From positions 1 through 60,174 of the forward strand of contig CACITD010000008.1 in assembly GCA_902589475.1 (NCBI GenBank): a stretch of DNA of 60,174 bases, in the 5' to 3' direction. The stretch is from an uncultured Alphaproteobacteria bacterium. GTDB taxonomy: Bacteria > Pseudomonadota > Alphaproteobacteria > Thalassobaculales > Thalassobaculaceae. A program made the position numbers and the translations under genes. The stretch's first letter is position 1, and each line of letters opens with the position of its first letter. Shown in pieces: positions 26,317-35,366 of the stretch. The notes beneath the pieces were generated by a model, which was given only the letters and a program-made list of their open reading frames with translations, had not been told where the DNA came from and did no database searches.

Positions 26317-27279
26317 TCACTCATCAACTACAAAAAGCGGCTTCTCGCCTCTCGAAACGCGGGCGATATTTTCAAATGCAAAATCAAGTCGCCGCCACCA
26401 CGTATCTATTGTAGACCCCGCTGTGTGGGGCGTGATGACAACATTTTCCATTTCTAATAACGGACTATTACCTAGGGGTTCGACTTCGAAAACGTCTAAA
26501 CCTGCTCCGGCAATTAACTTCTGCGATAGCGCTGCTACAAGATCTGCCTCTACAATTGCGCCGCCCCGTGCCGTGTTAATTATAATGGCTGACTGCTTCA
26601 TCGCTCTCAAAACTTTCGCATCGATTAACCCACGAGACCCCTTTGTTAACGGGGTATGTATTGTAACGATATCTGAGGTACCTATAAGTTCATCGAAACT
26701 AACCCGTGTTGCGCAAAGTTCTTTTTCTACTCTAGCATCCGCCTTCACTGGGTCAGAGTAGACGACGTTAGCCAAAAAACCCCTTGCCATCCGAGCCACC
26801 TCCTGGCCAATCTTTCCGAAACCTATAATGCCAACTCTTTTGCCACGTATTTCATTTAGAGCTAGAACCTCTTGATGACCAAGCCAGTGACCGTTTTTTA
26901 ATGATATGTGGTGTAGAGGTAATTTCCTGTATAAGGCTAGTATCAACAAAATAGTATGCTCGGCAACGGTTGGCGCATTAGCACCCCCATTTGTTGCCAG
27001 TGGAATCCCAGCAGATTTCAAACTATGGACGTCAAGCCGATCGTACCCGGCACTCAATATCTGCATAAGCTTTGCTTTTTTTGCGACGTCTACATCATCG
27101 AAACCTACAGTGTAAAGCATGAAGTAATCTGCCTCAGAAACGATCTCTCGTCTCTCCTTTGAAGACATTTTTTCTTCGCACAATATCAATTCAAAATCGG
27201 GCGGTGTCTTTTGTTTTGCTGCTTCTATTATCTCGTTGGGAACGCTAGCTTGCTTGTATAAAAAGACGATCTTCTCCAT
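26317..27279 (-). CDS. D-isomer-specific 2-hydroxyacid dehydrogenase
   Basis: This NAD(P)-dependent dehydrogenase of 320 residues has the Rossmann loop GKRVGIIGFGKIGQEVARMA, the substrate-binding NGGANAPTVAEHT, an arginine in INTARGGAIVEADLV, and the catalytic Glu and His in FEVEPL and VITPHTAGST. It could reduce glyoxylate, hydroxypyruvate or a longer 2-keto acid; length and sequence do not decide. It lies 127 bases upstream of ilvC on the same strand, but shared transcription is uncertain. A second member of the family is at 49131. Confidence 0.92.
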   Translation of the reverse strand: MEKIVFLYKQASVPNEIIEAAKQKTPPDFELILCEEKMSSKERREIVSEADYFMLYTVGFDDVDVAKKAKLMQILSAGYDRLDVHSLKSAGIPLATNGGANAPTVAEHTILLILALYRKLPLHHISLKNGHWLGHQEVLALNEIRGKRVGIIGFGKIGQEVARMARGFLANVVYSDPVKADARVEKELCATRVSFDELIGTSDIVTIHTPLTKGSRGLIDAKVLRAMKQSAIIINTARGGAIVEADLVAALSQKLIAGAGLDVFEVEPLGNSPLLEMENVVITPHTAGSTIDTWWRRLDFAFENIARVSRGEKPLFVVDE

Positions 27280-27510
27280 GTATCTTCATTCCGGGCATTT
27301 TTAAGAGGAAAACCATTCATTGCACCTACATAGGGTCTTGTCAAAGAGACTTCACAAAGATTAGCGAAAGACAGTAAATGTTTTATTGCTCAACAACAAA
27401 AATGAGCCACCAGCACTGGGAAATTAACCCTTTTTTTCAGTTTTTCAGATAAATTCAATTCTGGATCAATTTATGCCACTTACCACTCGATTTTAGCATC
27501 GTTTCTGGGT

Positions 27511-27516
27511 TATAAT
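27511..27516 (+). promoter_or_regulatory. Candidate -10 box for the aconitase B gene
   Basis: A perfect TATAAT lies 38 bases before the acnB start, within GGGTTATAATCTG. No good -35 is seen at 16-18 bases; sequence there is CGATTT. It is the best promoter-like element in the 274-base gap between the divergent hydroxyacid dehydrogenase and acnB genes. Confidence 0.35.
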
Positions 27517-27553
27517 CTGCGCTCCATTGATTCCATAGCTGTTAGAGATACAA

Positions 27554-30346
27554 ATGAGCGTGTATAGTGATTATCTAGATGAAATTGAAACAAGACGACA
27601 ACAGGGTCTTAACCCGAAGCCTATTGAAGATGCGGCTCTTATCAAGGAAATAATATCCCATATCGAAGATGAGGGGAGCACTCAGCATAAAGCATGCTTA
27701 GAGTTTTTTATCTATAACACTATACCTGGGACTACGAGTGCGGCGGGAGAAAAAGCTAGCTTTTTAAAAAAAGTCATACTTGGTGACACTAAAGTTCGGG
27801 AACTCCCAGAAAACCTTGCATTTGAATTGTTGTCACACATGAAGGGTGGCCCATCTGTCGATGTACTTTTAGATTTGGCATTAGGAAATGATGAAACGAT
27901 CGCACGTAAGGCATCGGAAGTTTTAAAAACCCAAGTCTTTTTATATGAAGCAGACTTAGATCGCCTAAGACAAAGTTACAATGCAGGCAATACTATCGCG
28001 AAAGATGTTCTAGAGAGTTACGCAAAAGCAGAATTTTTCACAAATTTACCTGACATTGACGATGAGATTCAAATCGTCACTTACGTAGCGGCTGAAGGAG
28101 ATATTTCAACTGATTTACTATCTCCCGGGAACCAAGCCCATTCCAGATCGGACCGAGAATTGCACGGTAAGTCGATGATATCTGAAAAGGCTCAACAAGA
28201 GATAAGAGCCCTTCAGGCACAACATCCTGACAAACAAGTTATGCTAATTGCTGAGAAAGGAACGATGGGGGTAGGTTCATCCAGAATGTCTGGCGTAAAC
28301 AATGTTGCTTTGTGGACCGGAAAGCAAGCTAGCCCATATATACCCTTCGTTAATATCGCACCAATCGTGGGCGGCACAAATGGAATTTCACCAATTTTCC
28401 AAACTGCTTTAGGTGTGACTGGCGGCATCGGCATTGATCTAAAAAATTGGGTTAAAAAATTAGATTCTGACGGCAATCCAATCCTTAACAATGATGGCAA
28501 CCCGATATTAGAACAAAGATTCTCTGTAGATACTGGTACGGTCTTTAAGATAAATACTAAAGACAAAAAAATGTATGACGCGTTAGGCAAGGAGGAACTT
28601 GTTGATGCCACCTCTTCCTTTACACCGCAAAAATTGGAGTTTATTAAAGCTGGCGGCGCCTACGGCATTGTTTTTGGTAAGAAATTGCAAAGTTTTGCAA
28701 GTGACACACTTGGCTTGAAAACGAAGTCAGTATTCGCTCCATCCCAAGAGATTTCGCACAAAAACCAGGGCCTAACCGCTGTCGAAAAAATATTCAATGC
28801 AAATGCATTAGGCATTGCTGATGGGCAAGTTCTGCACGCTGGATCCGACGTTAGAGTTAAAGTCAACATCGTAGGCTCGCAGGACACCACAGGTCTGATG
28901 ACAGTTCAAGAATTAGAATCGATGGCTGCAACTGTTATCTCACCAACCGTGGACGGAGCTTACCAATCAGGATGTCACACCGCTTCTGTTTGGGACTTAA
29001 AAGCCCAACAAAATACGCCCAAACTGATGGAATTCATGCATAAATTCGGTCTAATTACAGCACGGGATCCCAAAGGAATTTATCATTCTATGACAGACGT
29101 GATTCACAAAGTACTGAATGACATAACTGTCGACGATTGGGCAATTATTATTGGTGGAGACTCGCACACCAGAATGTCTAAAGGTGTCGCTTTTGGAGCT
29201 GACTCTGGAACTGTTGCTTTGGCTCTTGCCACCGGTGAAGCCAGCATGCCAATTCCAGAATCTGTGAAAGTCACTTTCAAAGGGAAAATGGCAGATCATA
29301 TGGACTTTAGAGACGTCGTACACGCTACTCAAGCGCAGATGCTGGATCAATTCGGCGATAATGTATTCCAGGGCCGCATCATAGAAGTGCATATAGGAAC
29401 GCTACTGGCTGACCAAGCTTTCACATTCACGGACTGGACGGCAGAAATGAAAGCTAAGGCTTCCATTTGCATTTCTGAGGATGAAACACTTATCGGATCT
29501 CTCCAAATTGCAAAGGATCGTATACAGACGATGATTGACAAAGGTATGGAGAATGAGAAAGGCATGCTTCAAGGATTGATAGACATTGCCGATAAGAGGA
29601 TCACTGAAATAAAATCAGGGTCCAAGCCAGCTCTCAAACCTGATGCGAACGCAACGTATTTTGCAGAAGTAATAGTCGATCTAGATGAGATCAACGAACC
29701 TATGATTGCTGACCCGGATGTCAATAACATCGATATATCAAAACGGTATACTCACGATACAATACGGCCCATTTCCTATTACGGTGCAGACAAAAAGGTA
29801 GATTTGGGCTTTGTTGGGTCCTGTATGGTGCACAAGGGCGATGTAAAGATCGTGGCACAAATGCTGAAAAATTTGGAAAGCCAAACGGGCGAGGTGAAGT
29901 TCAACGCTCCCCTCGTTTTGACAGCCCCAACCTATAATATTATCGATGAATTGAAGGAAGAAGGTGACTGGAGTATTCTGCAAAAATATTCTGGGTTTGA
30001 GTTTGATGACAACTCTCCCAAAAACTCAGCGCGAACGGAATATGAAAATATTCTGTACCTTGAGAGGCCTGGATGTAATCTATGCATGGGGAATCAAGAA
30101 AAAGCAGCAAAAGGCGATACCGTGCTTGCTACGTCCACTCGACTATTTAAGGGTCGAGTAGTCGAGGATGCTCCAGAGAAAAAAGGAGAATCTTTGCTTG
30201 CCTCTACCCCAGTCGTCGTATTGTCAGCGGTTCTTGGGAGAACACCTACTATCGAAGAGTACAAAACTGCCGTTGAGGGAATAAATTTGACTAAATTTTC
30301 TCCTCCTTTGGATAAACTTTCCAGCTCAAATTCAGTCCATTTTTAG
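27554..30346 (+). CDS. acnB: Aconitate hydratase B
   Basis: This is the bifunctional aconitase 2/2-methylisocitrate dehydratase of the TCA cycle, 930 residues. The N-terminal HEAT-like domain precedes the swivel domain (contrary to AcnA), as expected for AcnB. The [4Fe-4S] ligands are C757 in FVGSCMVHKGD and C841 and C844 in PGCNLCMGNQ. Between C757 and C841 there are about 25 more residues than in the E. coli enzyme, and total length is about 65 residues longer. SGCHTASVWD and GGDSHTRMSKG are active-site blocks. Confidence 0.96.
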   Translation: MSVYSDYLDEIETRRQQGLNPKPIEDAALIKEIISHIEDEGSTQHKACLEFFIYNTIPGTTSAAGEKASFLKKVILGDTKVRELPENLAFELLSHMKGGPSVDVLLDLALGNDETIARKASEVLKTQVFLYEADLDRLRQSYNAGNTIAKDVLESYAKAEFFTNLPDIDDEIQIVTYVAAEGDISTDLLSPGNQAHSRSDRELHGKSMISEKAQQEIRALQAQHPDKQVMLIAEKGTMGVGSSRMSGVNNVALWTGKQASPYIPFVNIAPIVGGTNGISPIFQTALGVTGGIGIDLKNWVKKLDSDGNPILNNDGNPILEQRFSVDTGTVFKINTKDKKMYDALGKEELVDATSSFTPQKLEFIKAGGAYGIVFGKKLQSFASDTLGLKTKSVFAPSQEISHKNQGLTAVEKIFNANALGIADGQVLHAGSDVRVKVNIVGSQDTTGLMTVQELESMAATVISPTVDGAYQSGCHTASVWDLKAQQNTPKLMEFMHKFGLITARDPKGIYHSMTDVIHKVLNDITVDDWAIIIGGDSHTRMSKGVAFGADSGTVALALATGEASMPIPESVKVTFKGKMADHMDFRDVVHATQAQMLDQFGDNVFQGRIIEVHIGTLLADQAFTFTDWTAEMKAKASICISEDETLIGSLQIAKDRIQTMIDKGMENEKGMLQGLIDIADKRITEIKSGSKPALKPDANATYFAEVIVDLDEINEPMIADPDVNNIDISKRYTHDTIRPISYYGADKKVDLGFVGSCMVHKGDVKIVAQMLKNLESQTGEVKFNAPLVLTAPTYNIIDELKEEGDWSILQKYSGFEFDDNSPKNSARTEYENILYLERPGCNLCMGNQEKAAKGDTVLATSTRLFKGRVVEDAPEKKGESLLASTPVVVLSAVLGRTPTIEEYKTAVEGINLTKFSPPLDKLSSSNSVHF

Positions 30347-30446
30347 AAAGATATGTAACCACCCTATATTTGTTGACGAGGAATAATAGTTTTCAGCATG
30401 GCAGTCCTTAAATCCACTTTGCTCCCATTACCGCAGAGTAACTTTT

Positions 30447-31247
30447 ATGGTTAATTCAGATATAAGCCACATTCACATTCACGATGATCAGGATTTCCTC
30501 GGAATGCGCAAGGCAGGCAAGCTCGCAGCCGAAACCCTCGATTTTATAACCCCATACGTGCAACCAGGCATAACCACAGAAGAGTTAGATAGATTGTGCC
30601 ATAACTTCATATTGGACAATAATGCTATCCCTGCTCCATTGAACTATAAAGGTTTTCCGAAATCCATTTGCACTTCGATTAATCATGTCGTTTGCCATGG
30701 CATTCCCGGAGGCCGAAAATTAGATGAGGGAGATATTCTTAATATTGACGTAACAGTTATCCTGGATGGCTGGTACGGTGATACAAGCAGGATGTTTGGA
30801 GTTGGTAAAGTAGCAGTTAAGGCCGCCCGTTTAATGGATGTTACTTACGAGTGCCTTATGAGGGGCATAGAAGTTGTAAAACCAGGATCAACCCTAGGCG
30901 ATATAGGTCACGCTATCCAAGAGTATGCAGAAAACCAAAGGTTTTCAGTCGTACGAGACTTTTGTGGACACGGATTAGGTCGTGTATTCCATTCAGCCCC
31001 AAGTATTTTGCACTATGGAACTGCTGGCATGGGAGCAGTTCTACAAAAAGGAATGTTTTTCACAATAGAACCAATGATAAATGCCGGCAAATATGCGGTC
31101 AAAATACTTCCAGACGGATGGACTGCCGTGACTCGAGATAGATCTTTATCGGCACAATTCGAACACTCTCTTGGGGTCACAGAAGATGGGTGCGAACTAT
31201 TCACAGTATCGCCTTCAGGCTTACATAAGCCACCCTACGATATTTAG
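30447..31247 (+). CDS. map: Type I methionine aminopeptidase
   Basis: This enzyme removes the initiator methionine from nascent proteins, 266 residues. Type Ia (no SH3-like extension) is shown by length. Active-site blocks: NHVVCHGIPG with the substrate His, LNIDVTVILDGWYGDTSRMF with two metal-binding Asp residues, FCGHGLGRVFHSAP with the metal His, and FTIEPMIN and QFEHSLGVTEDG with two Glu ligands. All are intact. It lies 100 bases after acnB, probably with its own promoter. Confidence 0.96.
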   Translation: MVNSDISHIHIHDDQDFLGMRKAGKLAAETLDFITPYVQPGITTEELDRLCHNFILDNNAIPAPLNYKGFPKSICTSINHVVCHGIPGGRKLDEGDILNIDVTVILDGWYGDTSRMFGVGKVAVKAARLMDVTYECLMRGIEVVKPGSTLGDIGHAIQEYAENQRFSVVRDFCGHGLGRVFHSAPSILHYGTAGMGAVLQKGMFFTIEPMINAGKYAVKILPDGWTAVTRDRSLSAQFEHSLGVTEDGCELFTVSPSGLHKPPYDI

Positions 31248-31357
31248 AATTAGAAATAAAAATTAATTGTCGGAGCCATTCTGTAAAACATTCATTTTTT
31301 CATTCAATTTTAATTAGTTTATGATCTAAAAAAAGAAGTTAACAAAGGAGGGACACA

Positions 31358-32479
31358 TTGGATGAAATAGTCGATCAAGCCAATGTTTCTGGCTTCAAAG
31401 ATCCCCTGAAAAAACAGATAAATGGACTGTTTTTTAATCTCTGGGCATTTGGGAGCAATTCGTTAGTAGCCTGGATGCCAACCAGACTTGGTATTGATAT
31501 ACTAAGTGTGCCAAAAGTTAGGTTGTTCAATATAGAAAACCCGGAAAGCAGAGTTTTTCATGGGCAACGTCAAATGGAAATTGATGAGTTTCGACAAACC
31601 AGTAAATTAGTAGACTCCGAGCCGATGGAAATACGTTTAGAGTTCACTATTGGAGATGATGAAGCTGGATTAACAGAAGCCGAAGTTGAAGAAATTTTTC
31701 GAAATTATGCAACTTTTAAAACTGATTATCGAGCAGTCTTATTACTTGATATTGTTGGGTTTTCTAAACACACTCCAGAGGCTCAAGCCAGCCAATTATC
31801 TACCTTAGAGTTTGCACTGAACATAGCTGAAGAAAGTTGTAAACAAAAAAACCTCCCAATCGAAATGAGGAGAAGTACAACAGGTGATGGCTTTTACATA
31901 TGGAACCGTCTCACTGGGCCAGAAGCTGATATCGCTCTTTTTGTATTGATGCAACTTTTTCTCACCTACTATTCTGGGCTCAAACGCGCTATCACCGAAA
32001 AAAATGCTGCCCCCAATATAAGAACTGCTGCAGGTCTTGGAAGCCATTATTCTTTCTATGCACCTGGCAGAGATGTTTTGTATACAAGCGACGAGTATAT
32101 AGTCGGCGATGTAACCATCGACGTCGCGCGGCTCATAGGCAAAACTAATACACATCAAATTGTGATTGGCGCATTTTCTCGCCCTGGAAAAGAAGGTGAA
32201 AGCCCACTAACCCCAGAGCGAATGATGCAAGTAGCTTCCGAAAAACTGAAAGAATTCGAGGGAATGCCTTTATTTGGAAATCCGGTAGAAAAATTCTCAT
32301 CGTATATAACCGGACCCAAAAGGGAGAACGGAACCTTCAAAAATCAAAAAATGAGAGTAATTGATAAACATGGGTTCGAACACATTTGTTATAACGCAAA
32401 GGTCAACGTCTTTCTTGAGGGAGATGAGCCTTACTATATCGGCCTGCAGCATTCTGATTTATTTGGAAAAGCTAGTTAG
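31358..32479 (+). CDS. Nucleotidyl cyclase-like (class III catalytic homology) protein
   Basis: This 373-residue soluble protein has a class III adenylate/guanylate cyclase homology domain from about residue 122. The first metal-binding Asp is D131 in LLLDIVGFSKHTPEAQ and the second D177 in TTGDGFYIW; the late motif IDVARLIG keeps the arginine. The usual substrate-specifying Lys before GD is not there (RRSTTGDG) and the transition-state Asn of VNxAAR appears to be Ile, so catalysis is doubtful. The N-terminal 120 residues match nothing I know. The start is TTG, decided by a near-consensus AAAGGAGGG six bases upstream; no ATG fits. It is convergent with the pentapeptide-repeat gene, whose stop is 15 bases away. 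Confidence 0.72.
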   Translation: MDEIVDQANVSGFKDPLKKQINGLFFNLWAFGSNSLVAWMPTRLGIDILSVPKVRLFNIENPESRVFHGQRQMEIDEFRQTSKLVDSEPMEIRLEFTIGDDEAGLTEAEVEEIFRNYATFKTDYRAVLLLDIVGFSKHTPEAQASQLSTLEFALNIAEESCKQKNLPIEMRRSTTGDGFYIWNRLTGPEADIALFVLMQLFLTYYSGLKRAITEKNAAPNIRTAAGLGSHYSFYAPGRDVLYTSDEYIVGDVTIDVARLIGKTNTHQIVIGAFSRPGKEGESPLTPERMMQVASEKLKEFEGMPLFGNPVEKFSSYITGPKRENGTFKNQKMRVIDKHGFEHICYNAKVNVFLEGDEPYYIGLQHSDLFGKAS

Positions 32480-32494
32480 AAATAAATATCTTTG

Positions 32495-33868
32495 TCAATT
32501 ATCACGGATTGCATTTTCGAGAACACATCCGTCTAAATTACAACCCTGAGTGTTGGCCCGAACTAAATTTGCCTCATGAAAATTCGTTCTGTGAGACCTC
32601 CCAGTATCAGTACCGTCCTTCGAAACTATATTAATTTCTCCCATTTCTGCATTCGCTAGATTACAGCGTTTTAAATTGGCGCCAGCAAGATTAGTACCGA
32701 TTATAACAGCCTCGCACAAATTGGCGTCAAAGATATCTGTTCCCCCAAGGTCCGCTAAAATAAGGCTGCAAGCTTTTAATTGCGCCCCCCTAAGCTTACC
32801 ACCTCGCATTTGTATCCCAGAGAGGTCTAACCCGCTAAGATCATGATATGATAAGTCCATACCATCTAAAGTACCTCGCTCTCCCTCGGCACCATTTGTA
32901 CTAATCCACTTCTTGTGACTTTCTAACTTATCCTTAACTTCTTGTGCCATCTCATTAAAAGCAATCACCTTTGGCGCATCACCTATATCGATTTCCGATG
33001 CGTCGAGCCCATCTAGAGAGTTCTCGCTGGTTTTAGTTCCCCGCATACTAACGTTCTCTACCTTGGCATTAGCAAATTTTGCTCCTCGAACATCCGCACC
33101 ATTTAAATTCGTATTCGTAAGTCTCGTATCAGATAAATCTGCATCTTTTAAATTAGCATATGATAAGTCGACGTCTGAGAGGTCAGACCCAAACAATTGC
33201 GCCCCTTCCAGATTTGCTCCAACTAAACTGGCCCCTTGAAAATCTACGTTGGCCATTTTAGCGCGCGTCCCTTGAGCATAATCCATGAGACATGCTGTTA
33301 AATCCGACCTTTCGTTCCCCATTGAAGCACTGCCGTCCGCGCCCATCATAACGCCCCCTCGCAGATCCGCATCTTTGAGGTTTGCATTGGTTAGGTTCGC
33401 TCCTTTCAGAGAAACCCCTCGTAAAACAGCGCCTTCCAAATTTGCATTCTGGAGATCTACATCGCTTAAAGTAGCGCCAAACATATCCGCTTCGGCTAAG
33501 TCAGCACCTTTAAGAGTTGAGCCTGTTAAATTTGTTCCAGCCATAACAGTCTTTGCCAACTGCCAACCCTCTAGGTTTTGTCCTTCAAAAGCCTTTTTTG
33601 AGAAATCTGCTTGTTTTCCGCCACTTTTTTTAGCCAACCATTTTTTGTGACCAGACATTGCATTTTTTATTAGGAGTAGTGTCTGTTTTTGTTCTTCACT
33701 CAAGCCTGCTAGAGGATCTTTAGTTTTTTCTTGATCTTTTGTCCCGCTCGAGATGCGATCCTGCCAAGACTCACCTTCAGAATTTGCAGATCCCGCAATA
33801 CTACTTCTATCCGTTTTTTCAATATTTTGGCTTGAAATTCGGTCTTGCCAGTCTTCACCTTCCGCCAT
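32495..33868 (-). CDS. Pentapeptide-repeat protein
   Basis: This 457-residue protein is largely A(D/N)LxX-type pentapeptide repeats forming right-handed beta-helices, in two blocks: about 98-270 and about 345-455. Each block is preceded by a similar SHKKW/GHKKW module (GHKKWLAKKSGG and SHKKWISTNGAEG), so the protein looks like a tandem duplication. The N-terminus carries two copies of WQDRISS separated by a low-complexity charged linker. No signal peptide or membrane segment is seen. Function of such proteins ranges from gyrase mimicry to scaffolding and is open here. The gene ends 15 bases from the end of the convergent cyclase-like gene. Confidence 0.9.
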   Translation of the reverse strand: MAEGEDWQDRISSQNIEKTDRSSIAGSANSEGESWQDRISSGTKDQEKTKDPLAGLSEEQKQTLLLIKNAMSGHKKWLAKKSGGKQADFSKKAFEGQNLEGWQLAKTVMAGTNLTGSTLKGADLAEADMFGATLSDVDLQNANLEGAVLRGVSLKGANLTNANLKDADLRGGVMMGADGSASMGNERSDLTACLMDYAQGTRAKMANVDFQGASLVGANLEGAQLFGSDLSDVDLSYANLKDADLSDTRLTNTNLNGADVRGAKFANAKVENVSMRGTKTSENSLDGLDASEIDIGDAPKVIAFNEMAQEVKDKLESHKKWISTNGAEGERGTLDGMDLSYHDLSGLDLSGIQMRGGKLRGAQLKACSLILADLGGTDIFDANLCEAVIIGTNLAGANLKRCNLANAEMGEINIVSKDGTDTGRSHRTNFHEANLVRANTQGCNLDGCVLENAIRDN

Positions 33869-34036
33869 TTTACATCCAGTCTTTTAAACCAGTAAAAGTA
33901 TTCTACTTCTAATAGACGTTTGTTACTACCTATCTCTATCACATTAGCTTTTTTATACAAGTCTGCACATAATGCGAACCCTGCATCGTCAAATTGCTAT
34001 TACTCACTTAGAGAAGGATACCAATCACGCCAAATT

Positions 34037-35284
34037 TTAGACTGATTGCGGTTCTCGTATATAAAAAGCGGATGCAAAACTTATCAAGCAAACGAACGGA
34101 AGAATCAGCATTGACACTTGGAAATCCACTAAATTAAAAACTCTAACCCCGTCAAACATTTCACCTGTCCAACGATAATCAAGTAAGACACCTACTAACG
34201 GTTGTAAGATTGCGCCGCTACCAACTACAAAAGTATTTATCAAGCCAAGAGCTACCCCACCCGACTCTGGTGGATTGTTATCTTTTGCTAAAGCAAAACC
34301 CAGTATCATAGAAGCTGAAAAAAAGCCTTGCAAAAACAAAACAACAATAACCAACGTTGTTGATAATGTTGGGATCAAAATTGTTGTTCCAGTGGTCAAT
34401 GCGGCACCACACGTGCCCCATAGCAATAAAATACGACGCCTTCCAATTCTATCCGACAACCAACCAAAAAATGGCGCTCCAATAGCCCAAGCGACGAAGA
34501 TTATTGAGATAAAGCTAGCCGCATCCGGTTTATCTATTGCTCGCGCTTTCATAAGATAAGGAACGCCCCACAAACCACCAAATGCTAATAAAGCACCTGT
34601 TAAGCCGGCTGCTGCGAGAGTTGCGAGCCAGGTCTGTGTGTTCGCACATACATTTTTAAGACCAAGCCAAATGGAAAAATTATCTCCAGGTTTTTGATTT
34701 TCTTTAGGGTCCCTAACGGTGAATAACAGCAGGACTGCCAAGAATAACCCGGCTATTCCAAGACTTAAATTACAACTTCTCCAACCAAATATAGCCACGG
34801 CAAAACTAAGTGGGGCTTGACCGACAAACCCACCAGCAGATCCCATCATCTGCGCCCAGCCGCCAAGCACAGCAAACCGGGAAGGGAACCATCTGGCAGC
34901 CATGTTCAACGCTCCAACAAAACTGAACGCGGCCCCAGCACCCACGAGCCCTCTTCCCAAATAAGCGAGGTACACGCTGTCAGCCAAAGAAAAAATGATC
35001 GAGCCTATACCGCATAGCGCACAAGCGCCTGCAACTACACCTCGCAACCCATATTTATCGACAACTAACCCAAGAGGAATTTGAAGTGCTGCATAAATGT
35101 AGAGGTAGGTCGCAGATAAATAACCTAAAATTGCTGCCCCAACACTGAACTCCTTCATCAAATCATCTACCATAACTGCTGGCGCGACGCGTAAAATGAA
35201 TGCATAGAAGAAAAATAGGGCGCAAAAAAACCAGCCAACCATTACGAGTGATCGGCTAGTTACCGAAACGCGAGAAAGGGGCAA
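34037..35284 (-). CDS. Major facilitator superfamily transporter
   Basis: This inner-membrane transporter of 415 residues has about 12 hydrophobic helices. The loop 2-3 motif reads LVVDKYGLRGVV, its duplicate in the second half FGWLSDRIGRRRILL, and GRGLVGAGAAFSFVGAL is helix 4. The start is TTG with GAGGTG eight bases upstream; the first possible ATG would cut into helix 1. The substrate cannot be read; overall it resembles uncharacterised MFS proteins of organic-acid or amino-acid uptake type. It is followed upstream by a flavin monooxygenase gene on the same strand. Confidence 0.9.
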   Translation of the reverse strand: MPLSRVSVTSRSLVMVGWFFCALFFFYAFILRVAPAVMVDDLMKEFSVGAAILGYLSATYLYIYAALQIPLGLVVDKYGLRGVVAGACALCGIGSIIFSLADSVYLAYLGRGLVGAGAAFSFVGALNMAARWFPSRFAVLGGWAQMMGSAGGFVGQAPLSFAVAIFGWRSCNLSLGIAGLFLAVLLLFTVRDPKENQKPGDNFSIWLGLKNVCANTQTWLATLAAAGLTGALLAFGGLWGVPYLMKARAIDKPDAASFISIIFVAWAIGAPFFGWLSDRIGRRRILLLWGTCGAALTTGTTILIPTLSTTLVIVVLFLQGFFSASMILGFALAKDNNPPESGGVALGLINTFVVGSGAILQPLVGVLLDYRWTGEMFDGVRVFNLVDFQVSMLILPFVCLISFASAFYIREPQSV

Positions 35285-35366
35285 ATTAAATCACCTCGTT
35301 TTTTAAAATTAAATGAGACGCCGATACAATAGTCGGTTTGTATCAACTATAGAAAAACCTAAAATT

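Noticed and set aside
27280-27553. Possible regulatory RNA upstream of acnB
   Set aside because: AT-rich sequence with T-runs but no strong stem or known riboswitch pattern; only the TATAAT is listed.
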